A program made the translations under genes and the position numbers. From an uncultured Gemmiger sp. (GTDB lineage Bacteria > Bacillota > Clostridia > Oscillospirales > Ruminococcaceae): DNA of 64,000 nucleotides. Shown in pieces: positions 25,053-33,597 of this stretch; position 1 is the first letter of the stretch, and each line of letters starts with the position of its first letter. Location of the stretch: assembly GCA_944386495.1 (NCBI GenBank), contig CALXBE010000003.1, positions 62,001-126,000 on the forward strand, in the 5' to 3' direction. The notes beneath the pieces were generated by a model. That model searched no databases, had not been told where the DNA came from, and saw only the letters and a program-made list of their open reading frames with translations.

Positions 25053-26186
25053 TTAATGTTGATCCATTCTCTTGTTCAGATCCCGAAGCAGGTCTGCCAG
25101 CAGAGAGGAAGTTTTACTTTCCTCGGCCGGTGCAGCCGCTGCCCCGCCCGGCAGATAAGCTGCCAGAGGGTCCGGGTTCTCCTTTTTGGGAGCGCTGCTC
25201 TGTTCCTGGGAAGGACTGGACACCCGGAGCATTTCGCTGCCCAAAGCGGCCAGGTCCTCCTGGGTGGACTCAACTGCCTGGTAGAGGGCGCCGGTGCATT
25301 TGTCCATTTCCCGGTTCACCTGGGCCACCATGGCATCCACATTCTTGATTCGTTCCTGAAGCACGGCCAGACCCACCACCATGGAGCGGGTGTCCTTGAC
25401 CATATTTTTCCGGAAATCGGCAATCTCCCGGCGGGCCAGAATGGCCTCAGCCTGGGCACGCTGCCGGGCATCCTCCAGAATCCGGGCTGCATCCAGCTCG
25501 GCCTGGTTCTTTACGGCCAGGGCTTCCTCCCGGGCCTTGTCCAGGTTTTCGGAGTAATGGTTCAGCTCCTGCTGAGCCACCACCAGCTTGGCCTGGACCA
25601 CCTGGGTCTCCTCCTGGGCAGCAGCTTTTTCCCGGAGAGCCTGTTCCTTTTCCTGCCGGACTCCGTCCAGCTCTACCTGATGACGGCGCTCCACCTCATC
25701 CCGGCCCTGACGAAGCTGGTCCAGCTCCCGTTCCAGGTTGGTGTTCCGGGTCCGCAGATCCTCGAATTCCTGGTCGCTGCGCTCCCGGGCAGAAAGTTTT
25801 TTCCGCTGATCTTCAATGATCATCTTGAGGGTGTCATTTTCCTGCTGACATTTCCGGTATGCTTCCTCCCGGCTGTCCAGGTCCACCTGAACGGTGTTGA
25901 CCACCTCTTTGGAGTAGATGAGCTTGTCCTCCAGGTCATCCACCTGCTGCTGCAGGCCCTGGCTGTGCCGCTGTTCGGCCTGGAGAAGCTCATTCAGACG
26001 GCGGGCCTTCTCTGCCAGGTCATTGTATTTCTTTACCACAATGGCCAGCTTGAGCTGCAGGTCATCCGCCTGATTTTCCACAGGAGCGTTCTGTGCGGGA
26101 ACAGCTTCCGCCGGATTTTCCAGGTCCCGATCTGCCTCGGGCAGAGGAGCATCGTAGCCGTAATCCGGCCGTTCCTTCTGTTCCAC
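25053..26186 (-). CDS. DivIVA-like coiled-coil protein downstream of ftsZ
   Basis: About 377 residues. The GTG at 26184-26186 is preferred because AGGAGGG lies 6 nt before it; an ATG two codons earlier abuts that site. The protein has an acidic N-terminus, a continuous coiled coil at about 45-240 (heptads such as ARRLNELLQAEQRHSQGLQQQVDDLEDK), a second helical segment rich in Ala/Arg (LEDARQRAQAEAILARREIADFRKN) that resembles the DivIVA C-terminal region, and a Pro/Ala tail. Its position 43 nt after ftsZ suggests a cell-division role. I cannot say that it is DivIVA itself; the N-terminal lipid-binding domain is not evident. Confidence 0.7.
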   Translation of the reverse strand: MEQKERPDYGYDAPLPEADRDLENPAEAVPAQNAPVENQADDLQLKLAIVVKKYNDLAEKARRLNELLQAEQRHSQGLQQQVDDLEDKLIYSKEVVNTVQVDLDSREEAYRKCQQENDTLKMIIEDQRKKLSARERSDQEFEDLRTRNTNLERELDQLRQGRDEVERRHQVELDGVRQEKEQALREKAAAQEETQVVQAKLVVAQQELNHYSENLDKAREEALAVKNQAELDAARILEDARQRAQAEAILARREIADFRKNMVKDTRSMVVGLAVLQERIKNVDAMVAQVNREMDKCTGALYQAVESTQEDLAALGSEMLRVSSPSQEQSSAPKKENPDPLAAYLPGGAAAAPAEESKTSSLLADLLRDLNKRMDQH

Positions 26187-26229
26187 GCACATCCCTCCTT
26201 TCTTATATCATTCCCTGAATTTTACCGGA

Positions 26230-27459
26230 TTACTTGTTCCGGCTGCTGTTTCCCAGCATTTCCAGAAGCTCGTCGAAGTACTTGTCGTCGGAGTCGTCGA
26301 TCTTGATCTCCCCGGTCTGAGAAGACACGGGAGCCTGAGGCTGCACCGGAGCGGGGGCAGCTGCGGCGGGAGCAGGAGCGGTGTAGGCAGGAGCAGCATA
26401 GCTGCCGTAGCTGCCGGCGCCGTATCCGCCGCCCAGCACTGCGCCGGGAGCAGTCACCTCAATGGGGTTGACGGGAGTCTCGGAAGCGGTAACGCTCCGG
26501 TCGAAGCCGGTGGCTACCACGGTGATCCGCATAGCATCCTCCAGGTTCTTGTCGAAACCGGTACCCCAGATGATGTTTGCATCGGGATGTGCGCTGTCGG
26601 TGATCAGGCTGGAAGCGATCTCCACATCGGCCAGAGCGATATCCTCGCTGGCGGTGATGTTGATGATAACGCCCCGGGCGCCGGAAATGCTGGTCTCCAG
26701 CAGGGGGCTGGCGATGGCGGCCTTGGCGGCAGCCTCTGCCTTGCCCTCGCCCTTGGCGTAGCCTACGCCCATGTGAGCGTAGCCGGCATCCTTCATGATG
26801 CTCCGCACATCGGCGAAGTCCAGGTTGATGAGAGAGGGAACATTGACCAGGTCGGAGATGGACTCCACGCCCTGGCGCAGCACATTATCTGCGGCTGCAA
26901 AAGCGTTCTTCAGGGTGATCTTCTCCTGGCTGACCAGCTTGAGCCGCTCGTTGGGGATAACGATAAGGCTGTCCACATGCATCATCAGGCCGGCGATACC
27001 CTGCTCAGCCAGACCCATCTTCCGCTTGCCTTCAAAGGCAAAGGGCTTGGTAACAATACCCACGGTGAGGATGCCCAGGTCATGAGCCACCTCGGCCACC
27101 ACGGGAGCTGCACCGGTGCCGGTGCCGCCGCCCATGCCGGCGGTGATAAAGACCATCTGGGCCCCCTTCAGGGCATTGGCGATATCGTCCTTGCTTTCCT
27201 CGGCGGCACGCTGGCCTACCTCAGGCTCAGCGCCGGCGCCACGGCCCTTGGTGAGCTTGGCTCCCAGCTGGACCTTCTGAGCGGCATGGCTGGCCATAAG
27301 GGCCTGCTGGTCGGTGTTCATGGCAACGAATTCCACGCCTTCCATGCCCTCGGAAATCATCCGCTCCACGGCATTTCCGCCGCCTCCGCCTACACCTACA
27401 ACCTTAATGGTAGTTACATTGCGCTGTTCCTTGTCCGGAGTAAAAGACTTGTTGGTCAT
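26230..27459 (-). CDS. ftsZ: Cell division GTPase FtsZ
   Basis: 409 residues from the ATG at 27457-27459 ([14 protein letters not shown]). FtsZ polymerises at mid-cell to form the division ring. The GTP-binding tubulin signature [16 protein letters not shown] and [15 protein letters not shown] are intact, as is the T7 loop region [11 protein letters not shown] with the catalytic Asp. After residue 320 comes a Gly/Ala/Pro/Tyr-rich linker of about 60 residues, then the C-terminal peptide [19 protein letters not shown], which differs from the usual D-I-P-x-F-L motif. Confidence 0.97.
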   Translation of the reverse strand: MTNKSFTPDKEQRNVTTIKVVGVGGGGGNAVERMISEGMEGVEFVAMNTDQQALMASHAAQKVQLGAKLTKGRGAGAEPEVGQRAAEESKDDIANALKGAQMVFITAGMGGGTGTGAAPVVAEVAHDLGILTVGIVTKPFAFEGKRKMGLAEQGIAGLMMHVDSLIVIPNERLKLVSQEKITLKNAFAAADNVLRQGVESISDLVNVPSLINLDFADVRSIMKDAGYAHMGVGYAKGEGKAEAAAKAAIASPLLETSISGARGVIINITASEDIALADVEIASSLITDSAHPDANIIWGTGFDKNLEDAMRITVVATGFDRSVTASETPVNPIEVTAPGAVLGGGYGAGSYGSYAAPAYTAPAPAAAAPAPVQPQAPVSSQTGEIKIDDSDDKYFDELLEMLGNSSRNK

Positions 27460-27565
27460 ATTCCTTGATGTCCCCCTAAACTGATATTTAAAGCCGTAGT
27501 TCCGGAGCAGACTCTGCCTTCGCTCCGAAATTTTGCGATACCTACACTGATACAACTATATTGAC

Positions 27566-27594
27566 ATGATAGCAAATTTCACTGCCGATTGCAA
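27566..27594 (-). promoter_or_regulatory. Promoter of ftsZ
   Basis: TTGCAA (27589-27594) and TATCAT (27566-27571) on the minus strand at 17 bp. A leader of about 100 nt follows before the ATG. Confidence 0.75.
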
Positions 27595-27612
27595 CCCTAA
27601 ACCGTCCGAAAC

Positions 27613-27666
27613 TTTTAAAAAGCCCCAGCCCCCGCCGGAGAAATTTCTCTGACAGGGGCCAGGGGG
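27613..27666 (-). terminator. Possible terminator after murA
   Basis: GC-rich arms (27622-27633 and 27655-27666) with internal GAGAAATTTCTC and a following TTTTTAAAAG on the minus strand resemble a terminator, but the arms are imperfect. Confidence 0.45.
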
Positions 27667-28929
27667 TTATGGAGCGGGAAATGGTGAAATATCCGCTCCC
27701 AGGGCAGCCAGGCTGCCGGGCAGGTCGGGATATCCCCGGGAAATGTGTCCCCGGTCGGACAAAAGGGTGGTTCCTTCCGCCCCCAGGGCAGCCAGAAGAA
27801 GGGCCGCACCGCCCCGCAGGTCAGGGGCTTCCACCGGTGCGCCCCGAAGGGGCAGTCCTCCTTGGATCAGAATGCCTCCCGGACGGGAAGTGACTTTGGC
27901 GCCCATGGCCCGGAATCCCCCGGCGCAGGCAAACCGGTTCTGAAACAGGGTGTCGGTAAGCCGGCTGTACCCTCTGGATTTAAGAAGGACCGCCCCAGCC
28001 AGGGGGAGCATATCGGTGGGGAATCCCGGATAGGCCCGGGCCACCAGCTCCGCGCCCCCTTTCAGGGTCCCCGGGGAAAAAATTTCAATTTCTTTCTCCC
28101 CCCGGCTGACCCGGCATCCCTGCTGTTCCAGCATTTCCAGAAACAGACGGGTCTCCTCCATGGGACAGTTTTCCAGGGTCACCCTCCCTCCCGCAACGGC
28201 GGCAGCACCCGCATAGGTGGCGGCGGCGATACGGTCGGGGATGGGGCGCCAGCTGCGGCCTTTCAGGGTTTCCTTTCCCTCCACCTGTATGACCGGCCCG
28301 CCTGCACCCCGGATGCTGGCGCCGCACCGGTTGAGGAACGCCGCCAGGTCCCGTATCTCGGGCTCACAGGCCACTCCCCGGAGCAGGGTATTTCCCCTTG
28401 CCGTGGCGGCGGCCATAATCAGGGTCTCGGTAGCTCCCACGCTGGGCAGTCGGAGGGTGAATTCCATTCCCCTCAGTCCATGGGGAGCCAGAAGGGTCAT
28501 CTTTCCCCCGTGCCAATGGAGCTGTGCTCCCATCTTGCAAAGCCCTTCCAGGTGGATGTCTATCTGCCGGGGCCCCAGGTTGCATCCGCCCGGCATGGGA
28601 AGGGTCACCCGCCCCGTCCGGGCCAGCACCGGGGCCAGGTAAAACACTGACCCCCGCATGGCACCTGCCAGGGATGCGGGAATCTCCGGGTCCCAGGTTT
28701 CAGGTTCCCGGATGGTCAGGTCCTCCCCTTCCCAGGAGACCCCTGCTCCCAGCTGTTCCAGAAGTTTGCACCCCGTGACCACATCTGCCAGCCGGGGCAC
28801 TCCTTCCAGCCGGGTCTCCCCGTCCGTCAGAAGGGCCGCCGCCATCAGGGGAAGCACGCTGTTTTTTGCCGCCGGGATTCTGACCCGGCCTTCCAGGGCA
28901 GCACCGCCCCGGATCTGGTATCGTTCCAT
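27667..28929 (-). CDS. murA: UDP-N-acetylglucosamine 1-carboxyvinyltransferase
   Basis: About 420 residues from the ATG at 28927-28929 (AGGGGAG 7 nt before; a GTG two codons earlier abuts that site). MurA transfers enolpyruvate from PEP to UDP-GlcNAc, the first committed step of peptidoglycan synthesis, and is the fosfomycin target. PEP-binding KNSVLPLMAAALL (Lys22) and the catalytic loop MPGGCNLGPRQIDIH (Cys116) are intact, as is YPGFPTDMLP. It starts 15 nt after spoVFB with no visible promoter between, so it may be expressed with the dipicolinate genes in the mother cell. Firmicutes often have two murA copies; this could be the specialised one. Confidence 0.95.
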   Translation of the reverse strand: MERYQIRGGAALEGRVRIPAAKNSVLPLMAAALLTDGETRLEGVPRLADVVTGCKLLEQLGAGVSWEGEDLTIREPETWDPEIPASLAGAMRGSVFYLAPVLARTGRVTLPMPGGCNLGPRQIDIHLEGLCKMGAQLHWHGGKMTLLAPHGLRGMEFTLRLPSVGATETLIMAAATARGNTLLRGVACEPEIRDLAAFLNRCGASIRGAGGPVIQVEGKETLKGRSWRPIPDRIAAATYAGAAAVAGGRVTLENCPMEETRLFLEMLEQQGCRVSRGEKEIEIFSPGTLKGGAELVARAYPGFPTDMLPLAGAVLLKSRGYSRLTDTLFQNRFACAGGFRAMGAKVTSRPGGILIQGGLPLRGAPVEAPDLRGGAALLLAALGAEGTTLLSDRGHISRGYPDLPGSLAALGADISPFPAP

Positions 28930-28944
28930 GGCCACTCTCCCCTC

Positions 28945-29520
28945 TCAGGTCAGCAGCACCGGCTGAAGCTGGTTTCCCCGCAAAGCCGCCTCCACCCCGT
29001 CCGGTATCATCTCAAAGCAGCTCTGCAGGCTGTTGGGTTTGGGATAGGGAGCATCCTGTCCCAGGGGGACCAGGAAATAGTGCTTCCGGTTGAGCAGCTC
29101 GGCCAGGTGCCGGGCGCTGGCTCCCAATCCGTCGTTGGTGGAGGGGGCCAGAAGAATGGGACGGCCCCCCCGCAGCATACTTTTTACTCCAAGGGTAACG
29201 GGGGTATCGCTGATTCCCAGGTCCAGCTTTGCCAGGGTGGTCCCGGTACAGGGAGCCACCACCATAATGTCCGCCATTTTCCTGGGTCCCAGGGGTTCCA
29301 CCTGGTCCAGGGTCCGGAGGACCGGGTGTTCCGCGGTCTCCTCCAGCCGCCGAATCCAGTCCTCCGCTTTCCCGAACCGGGTATCCAGCCCCGCCGCATT
29401 GAAGCTCATAATGGGAATAATTTCATATCCCATAGCCCGCAGCCGCTCCATCTGGACCAGAGTTTTCTCAAAGGTGCAGAAGCTGCCGCAGATTCCAAAG
29501 GCCACCACCGTCTTGCTCAT
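28945..29520 (-). CDS. spoVFB: Dipicolinate synthase subunit B
   Basis: 191 residues, the flavoprotein-like subunit of dipicolinate synthase, which makes dipicolinic acid for the spore core from a lysine-pathway intermediate. It begins MSKTVVAFGICGSFCTFEKTL and shows VVAPCTGTTLAKLDLGISDTPV and the end of the flavin-fold. It overlaps spoVFA by 4 nt. Confidence 0.95.
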   Translation of the reverse strand: MSKTVVAFGICGSFCTFEKTLVQMERLRAMGYEIIPIMSFNAAGLDTRFGKAEDWIRRLEETAEHPVLRTLDQVEPLGPRKMADIMVVAPCTGTTLAKLDLGISDTPVTLGVKSMLRGGRPILLAPSTNDGLGASARHLAELLNRKHYFLVPLGQDAPYPKPNSLQSCFEMIPDGVEAALRGNQLQPVLLT

Positions 29521-30314
29521 AAGACCTCTTCTCCTTTCTCCTCCAGCATAGTCAGCACTGTCTGGGCCACCAGCCGGCCTGCCGTTTCAGGGGCACAGCG
29601 GGCAGGAAGGCTGAGGGCCTGGATGGTCCGGACCCCCTGCCGGGCTGCTGCCTCCAGGTCCACCCCGCCGGGTTTGGATGCCAGGTCCACCACCAGACAG
29701 TCCGGCTTCATCTCTTCCAGCCGGTCCTCTGTCAGAATCAAAGCGGGAATGGTATTCACCACCGCCAGGTTTTCCCCGAGCGCCCCGGGCAGGGCTTCCA
29801 TGGAAACCGCTTCCAGGCCCCGGCTCCGGGCCAGAGCTCTGGCCGCCGGGCTGCGGGCAGCCACCGTCACCCTGGCCCCCAAAGCTGCCAGCCGCTGGGC
29901 CACTCCCTGGGCCACCCGCCCATACCCCAGTATCAGGATGGGGCTTTCCCAAAGGGTCACCGCCAGCTCCCGCATAAGGATTTCCAGGCAGCCCTCCGCC
30001 GTGGGAACCACATTCAGGACCACCAGTTCCTCCCGGTCATAGTAATCCAGTATCTCCACCCCCGCCTGCCGGGCCTGAGCGTAGACCTGGGGACTGATTT
30101 TTCCGCCCAGAGCCAGGGCTCCCGGGCGGGCGGCTTCCAGAATATGGGCCAGAGCCTCCCGGTCCGGGTCCAGGGGAAGAGGGAGCAGAATGTAGTCCGC
30201 CCGGTAGACCTCCGATGCTCCCACCACCGGGTACCCCAGGGATTCCAGGTACCGGGCCGCTCCCCGCTGCCGTTCATCCTCCCCTATCACAGAAAAAATT
30301 TTCTTCACCGCCAT
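29517..30314 (-). CDS. spoVFA: Dipicolinate synthase subunit A
   Basis: About 265 residues from the ATG at 30312-30314, 6 nt after GGTGGG (an ATG two codons earlier abuts that site). The subunit has an N-terminal domain (FSVIGEDERQRGAARYLESLGYPV) and a Rossmann NAD(P) domain with the GYGRVAQGVAQRLAALGA dinucleotide-binding loop. Together with SpoVFB it shows that the organism makes endospores. Expression in the mother cell is expected from the sigma-K-like promoter upstream. Confidence 0.95.
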   Translation of the reverse strand: MAVKKIFSVIGEDERQRGAARYLESLGYPVVGASEVYRADYILLPLPLDPDREALAHILEAARPGALALGGKISPQVYAQARQAGVEILDYYDREELVVLNVVPTAEGCLEILMRELAVTLWESPILILGYGRVAQGVAQRLAALGARVTVAARSPAARALARSRGLEAVSMEALPGALGENLAVVNTIPALILTEDRLEEMKPDCLVVDLASKPGGVDLEAAARQGVRTIQALSLPARCAPETAGRLVAQTVLTMLEEKGEEVL

Positions 30315-30351
30315 CACCATCCCACCCGAAAGATTTTCATATCACTTTCCC

Positions 30352-30380
30352 TATGGTATGCCGGGGTAAGGGGCTTTTGT
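30352..30380 (-). promoter_or_regulatory. Sigma-K-like promoter upstream of spoVFAB
   Basis: On the minus strand CATACCATA (30352-30360) matches the sigma-K -10 pattern CATA-N3-TA exactly, with ACA (30378-30380) 17 bp upstream as the -35. spoVF is a known sigma-K target in B. subtilis, which agrees. It is about 35 nt from the start codon. The rest of the gap up to 30483 shows nothing I recognise. Confidence 0.75.
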
Positions 30381-30483
30381 GCATGAAACTTTCCGGGCTT
30401 TCAGACCCTCGGGAAAATAGCGGCCCAGGAAGTTTTCCACTTTATTCCCGGCCATTGTTGAAACCAAATTCCTTTCCAGGGCA

Positions 30484-30517
30484 TAAAAAAAGCCCTCCCT
30501 CAGGAAGGCCTTTTTTC
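30484..30517 (-). terminator. Terminator of the 85-residue gene
   Basis: AAAAAAGGCCTTCC and GGAGGGCTTTTTTT on the minus strand form an imperfect hairpin with a T7 run (about 30484-30517). Confidence 0.75.
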
Positions 30518-30773
30518 ATTCGATTCGATTGTATCCCCTGGCCAGGGCCAGAAGCAGTTCCTTTTCATTCCGGTCCGGATTCCGCTCCACCCAGCGGGAA
30601 AGCTGAGCCAGAATCCCGTCCACCCGCCAGAAAGGGATTCCCTCATCCAGCAGTTCCTCCCGGGTGACCGCCGGCAGACCGTTCCCCTTCTGAGGGGCCA
30701 GCCCCGCCCCCAGCTCTATCCGGGCCTCTTTTTCCCCTTTTCGGAGAAAGGTTTTCTTCATGCCAACATGCAC
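30516..30773 (-). CDS. Small protein of unknown function, 85 residues
   Basis: Starts at a GTG at 30771-30773 with GGTGGG 6 nt upstream; an ATG four codons later is the alternative. The protein is charged and soluble with a likely helical C-terminal part (PFWRVDGILAQLSRWVERNPDRNEKELLLALARGYNRIE). No family recognised. It has its own TATAAT box (minus strand, about 30798-30803) back-to-back with the murC promoter and its own terminator, which supports a real gene. Confidence 0.65.
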   Translation of the reverse strand: MHVGMKKTFLRKGEKEARIELGAGLAPQKGNGLPAVTREELLDEGIPFWRVDGILAQLSRWVERNPDRNEKELLLALARGYNRIE

Positions 30774-30823
30774 AGCAAACCCACCTTTCTTTTTTCCATT
30801 ATAACAAATTTTAAAAATTTGTG

Positions 30824-30852
30824 TTTATTTTACAGAAGAAAACTATTATAAT
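30824..30852 (+). promoter_or_regulatory. Promoter of murC
   Basis: A perfect TATAAT (30847-30852) with a weak -35 TTTATT (30824-30829) at 17 bp; about 60 nt before the ATG. Confidence 0.65.
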
Positions 30853-30911
30853 GTACACAGTGACTGAATTAGGTTGGCGGAGTGCGCCATTTTACGGTTT
30901 GAGGTGTTGTT

Positions 30912-32291
30912 ATGTTTTCTGTATCCATGTTCAATCCCCAGCTGCTCAAGGGTGTGCGGCATCTGCATTTCGTTGGGGTCGGGGGAAGCGGTATGTATCC
31001 CCTGGTCCAGATCCTGGCCTCCAAGGGCTATGAGATCTCGGGCAGCGATGTGCTGGAAGGAAGCCTGACCCAGGCTGAGCGGGCTATGGGAGTGACGGTG
31101 AAGATCGGGCACCATCCCGCCAATATTGATGGGGCTGATATGGTGGTGTACAGTGCCGCCATCCATCCCGATAACTGCGAACTGATCGCTGCCGGCCAGC
31201 GGGGAATCCCCTGCGTGGAGCGGAGCATTCTTCTGGGATATGTGAGCCGTCTCTATCCCAACTGTGTGGGTGTAGCGGGCACCCACGGTAAAACCACTAC
31301 CACCGGCATGATCACCACCCTGCTGGAACTGGCCGGAAAAGACCCCTCCTGTGTCATCGGCGGAAAGCTGCCCCTCATCGGCGGTTACGGCAAGGCCGGC
31401 ACCGGGGATTCCATTGTGGTGGAGGCCTGCGAGTTCAGCGAGACCTTCCTCCATCTTACCCCCACCCTGGGCATTATCCTGAACATTGATAATGACCATC
31501 TGGATTATTTCGGCACCATGGGTAAGCTGAAGCTGGCTTTCCAGAAATATGCCCTCATGTGCAAGACCGTCTGCTTCAACATGGACGACCAGAACTGCAT
31601 AGATGTGGTCAACACCATTGACCGGCCTGTCCGCAGTTTCAGCACCAAGTATGAGGAAGCCTACTACTTTGCGGACAATATCCGGGAGTACAAACCCGGT
31701 TATTATGAGTTTGATGTAAAGGAACTGGGCGATCCCTTCACCCACATCCAGCTGGGCGTTCCCGGCTACCACAACATTTATAATGCCCTGGCCATGTGCT
31801 GTGCCGTCCGGGCCTTCCACCTGGACCCCGAGGATGCCGCCCGGGCCGCCCAGTCTTTCACCGGCACCGGACGCCGGTTTGAGAACCGGGGCACCACCCC
31901 CAGCGGAGCCGTAGTCATTGACGACTATGCCCACCATCCCACCGAGATGGAGGCCACCCTGAAAACCGCCCGGGATCTGGGATATGACCGGGTGATTGCC
32001 GTTCATCAGCCTTTCACCTATTCCCGTACCAAGAGCCTGATGGATGATTTTGTACGGGTTCTGAGCATGGCTGACGAGGTGGTTCTGGAACCCATTCTGG
32101 GCAGCCGGGAAATCAATGACGGCTCGGTAAGCAGCCAGGACCTGGCTGACCGGCTGGAGCACTGCCATCTGGTGGGAAGCCACCAGGAAGCCGCCCAGTA
32201 TGTGCGGGAGCACTACGGCAAGGGCGACCTGATCCTCTGCATGAGCTGCGGCGACCTGTACAAAGCCGCCCTGGCCATGGTGGAAGAATAA
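30912..32291 (+). CDS. murC: UDP-N-acetylmuramate--L-alanine ligase
   Basis: 459 residues, ATG with GAGGTG 5 nt upstream. MurC adds L-Ala to UDP-MurNAc with ATP. The N-terminal Rossmann domain shows HFVGVGGSGMYPLVQIL, the ATP loop is GVAGTHGKTTTTGMI (about 117-131), and the Mur ligase central and C-terminal parts carry NIDNDHLDYFGT and DDYAHHPTEMEATLKTAR. A single-gene unit closed by a strong terminator, outside a dcw cluster. Confidence 0.93.
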   Translation: MFSVSMFNPQLLKGVRHLHFVGVGGSGMYPLVQILASKGYEISGSDVLEGSLTQAERAMGVTVKIGHHPANIDGADMVVYSAAIHPDNCELIAAGQRGIPCVERSILLGYVSRLYPNCVGVAGTHGKTTTTGMITTLLELAGKDPSCVIGGKLPLIGGYGKAGTGDSIVVEACEFSETFLHLTPTLGIILNIDNDHLDYFGTMGKLKLAFQKYALMCKTVCFNMDDQNCIDVVNTIDRPVRSFSTKYEEAYYFADNIREYKPGYYEFDVKELGDPFTHIQLGVPGYHNIYNALAMCCAVRAFHLDPEDAARAAQSFTGTGRRFENRGTTPSGAVVIDDYAHHPTEMEATLKTARDLGYDRVIAVHQPFTYSRTKSLMDDFVRVLSMADEVVLEPILGSREINDGSVSSQDLADRLEHCHLVGSHQEAAQYVREHYGKGDLILCMSCGDLYKAALAMVEE

Positions 32292-32303
32292 ATCAAGCAA
32301 TCA

Positions 32304-32340
32304 AAAAAGCCTGACCCCTTCTGAGGGTCAGGCTCTTTTT
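32304..32340 (+). terminator. Terminator of murC
   Basis: A 9-bp stem GCCTGACCC / GGGTCAGGC (32309-32333) followed by TCTTTTTT; A-rich on the other side, so it may also serve the minus-strand psiE gene. Confidence 0.9.
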
Positions 32341-32362
32341 TATTATTAAGTAAGAAAGGTTA

Positions 32363-32842
32363 TTAGTCCCCTTCGTCCGATGCAGTGCCTTCCAGCATTT
32401 CTGCCACATCGGGGGAAAGGTTCTTGCTTTTCAGCATATTCCGGAGGGATTCCGGGAGATGGGCTCCAAATGCGGGGACAAAAAGGTACTTCCGCACGGC
32501 GAACAGGATGGCAATGCTGATGATTCCGATCAGGTTTTCCAGGGGGGTGGTCTCCTTGACGATCAGCTCACGGGCAATGGCATAGAGGAGCACCTCTATG
32601 GCCGAACCGGGGCTGTGCTTGTAAATCATCTTGAGGGCCTCCACACCGATGACCAGTGTGAACACCGCTTCCAGGCACCCCCGGAAATCTTCCATATGAT
32701 CCATGCTGGTGTGAAGTCCCCAAAGCTGAGGGATCAACTGAATGGCACAGATGACAACCGCCACCGTAAGCATGATTCCCAGAGCCAGTTCCATAGCCTC
32801 GGTAGCCATGGACATGACTGCCCGTATCTTTGAATGCCGCAT
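32363..32842 (-). CDS. PsiE-like (phosphate-starvation-inducible) membrane protein
   Basis: 159 residues from the ATG at 32840-32842, which follows GGGAGG; longer forms lack a ribosome binding site. Four hydrophobic helices are predicted (about 12-35, 52-70, 80-100, 105-125). The segment EALKMIYKHSPGSAIEVLLYAIARELIVKE matches the conserved core of PsiE proteins. The biochemical function is unknown. The C-terminal 30 residues are soluble and acidic. Confidence 0.75.
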   Translation of the reverse strand: MRHSKIRAVMSMATEAMELALGIMLTVAVVICAIQLIPQLWGLHTSMDHMEDFRGCLEAVFTLVIGVEALKMIYKHSPGSAIEVLLYAIARELIVKETTPLENLIGIISIAILFAVRKYLFVPAFGAHLPESLRNMLKSKNLSPDVAEMLEGTASDEGD

Positions 32843-32961
32843 GATTTTTCCTCCCTTTTTTCCAAGGCTTCCAGACAAAGCCGTCTCAATGTCATAAGGA
32901 TAGCATGGACTTTTTGACCCCCGCAATGGGGAGAAACGCCAAAAATCACGGGTCTTTTCCG

Positions 32962-33597
32962 TCATTTGCCACAAAGGGACAGGTAGCCTTTCAGGATAGA
33001 AAGCCCCACCGGGCCGGATTTTTCGGGGTGAAACTGGCAGCCCATAACATTTCCCCGGGCCACTGCCCCGCATATTTCAAGGCCGCCGTACCCGGTCACT
33101 GCCGCCAGGTCTGCCCTGTCAGCGGGGACGGCCCGGAAGGAATGGATAAAGTAAACTTCTTCCCCCGGATGTATCTCTTTCAGAAAGCTGCCGGAAAAAT
33201 TCTTCTTTTCTCCCGCGGGCCAGAGAGGTTCCCATTGGATATGGGGCACCTTGAACCCGGGCCGGGGCGGGATGGCCTCCACCCTTCCCGGAACAAGGCC
33301 CAGTCCCCGGCAACGGCCGAACTCCTCCGATTCCTCAAAGAGCATCTGCATTCCCAGGCAGATGCCCAGAAGAGGAACTCCCTTTTCCGCCGCTTCACAG
33401 AGGGGCTCTGCAAGGCCCAATCCCTCCAGCCGTCTCATGCCGTCCCGGAAAGCCCCCACCCCGGGCAGCACCAGCGCCCGGGCCTGCCCTATCTGTTCCG
33501 GAGTGTTTATCAGCTCCGGTTCTGCCCCCAGATGCCGGAAGGCATGTTCCACGCTGAGCAGGTTGGACAAACCGTAATCAATAATGGACACTCTCAT
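32962..33597 (-). CDS. hisH: HisH-type glutamine amidotransferase (paired with atypical HisF)
   Basis: 211 residues, a class I glutaminase that supplies ammonia to a cyclase partner. The catalytic triad is complete: Cys80 (GICLGMQ), His190 and Glu192 (QFHPEKSG). It overlaps the hisF-like gene by 4 nt. No other histidine genes (hisA, hisB, hisI, hisG, hisD) are nearby. The start SIIDYGLSNLLSV and the VPHIQWEPL segment differ from the usual VPHIGWN wording. It may serve a non-histidine amidation with its partner. Confidence 0.85.
   Translation of the reverse strand: MRVSIIDYGLSNLLSVEHAFRHLGAEPELINTPEQIGQARALVLPGVGAFRDGMRRLEGLGLAEPLCEAAEKGVPLLGICLGMQMLFEESEEFGRCRGLGLVPGRVEAIPPRPGFKVPHIQWEPLWPAGEKKNFSGSFLKEIHPGEEVYFIHSFRAVPADRADLAAVTGYGGLEICGAVARGNVMGCQFHPEKSGPVGLSILKGYLSLCGK

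Noticed and set aside
25053..26186. Assignment of the coiled-coil gene as divIVA
   Set aside because: Position after ftsZ and helical content are suggestive, but the conserved N-terminal DivIVA lipid-binding segment is not visible, so only a DivIVA-like label was given.
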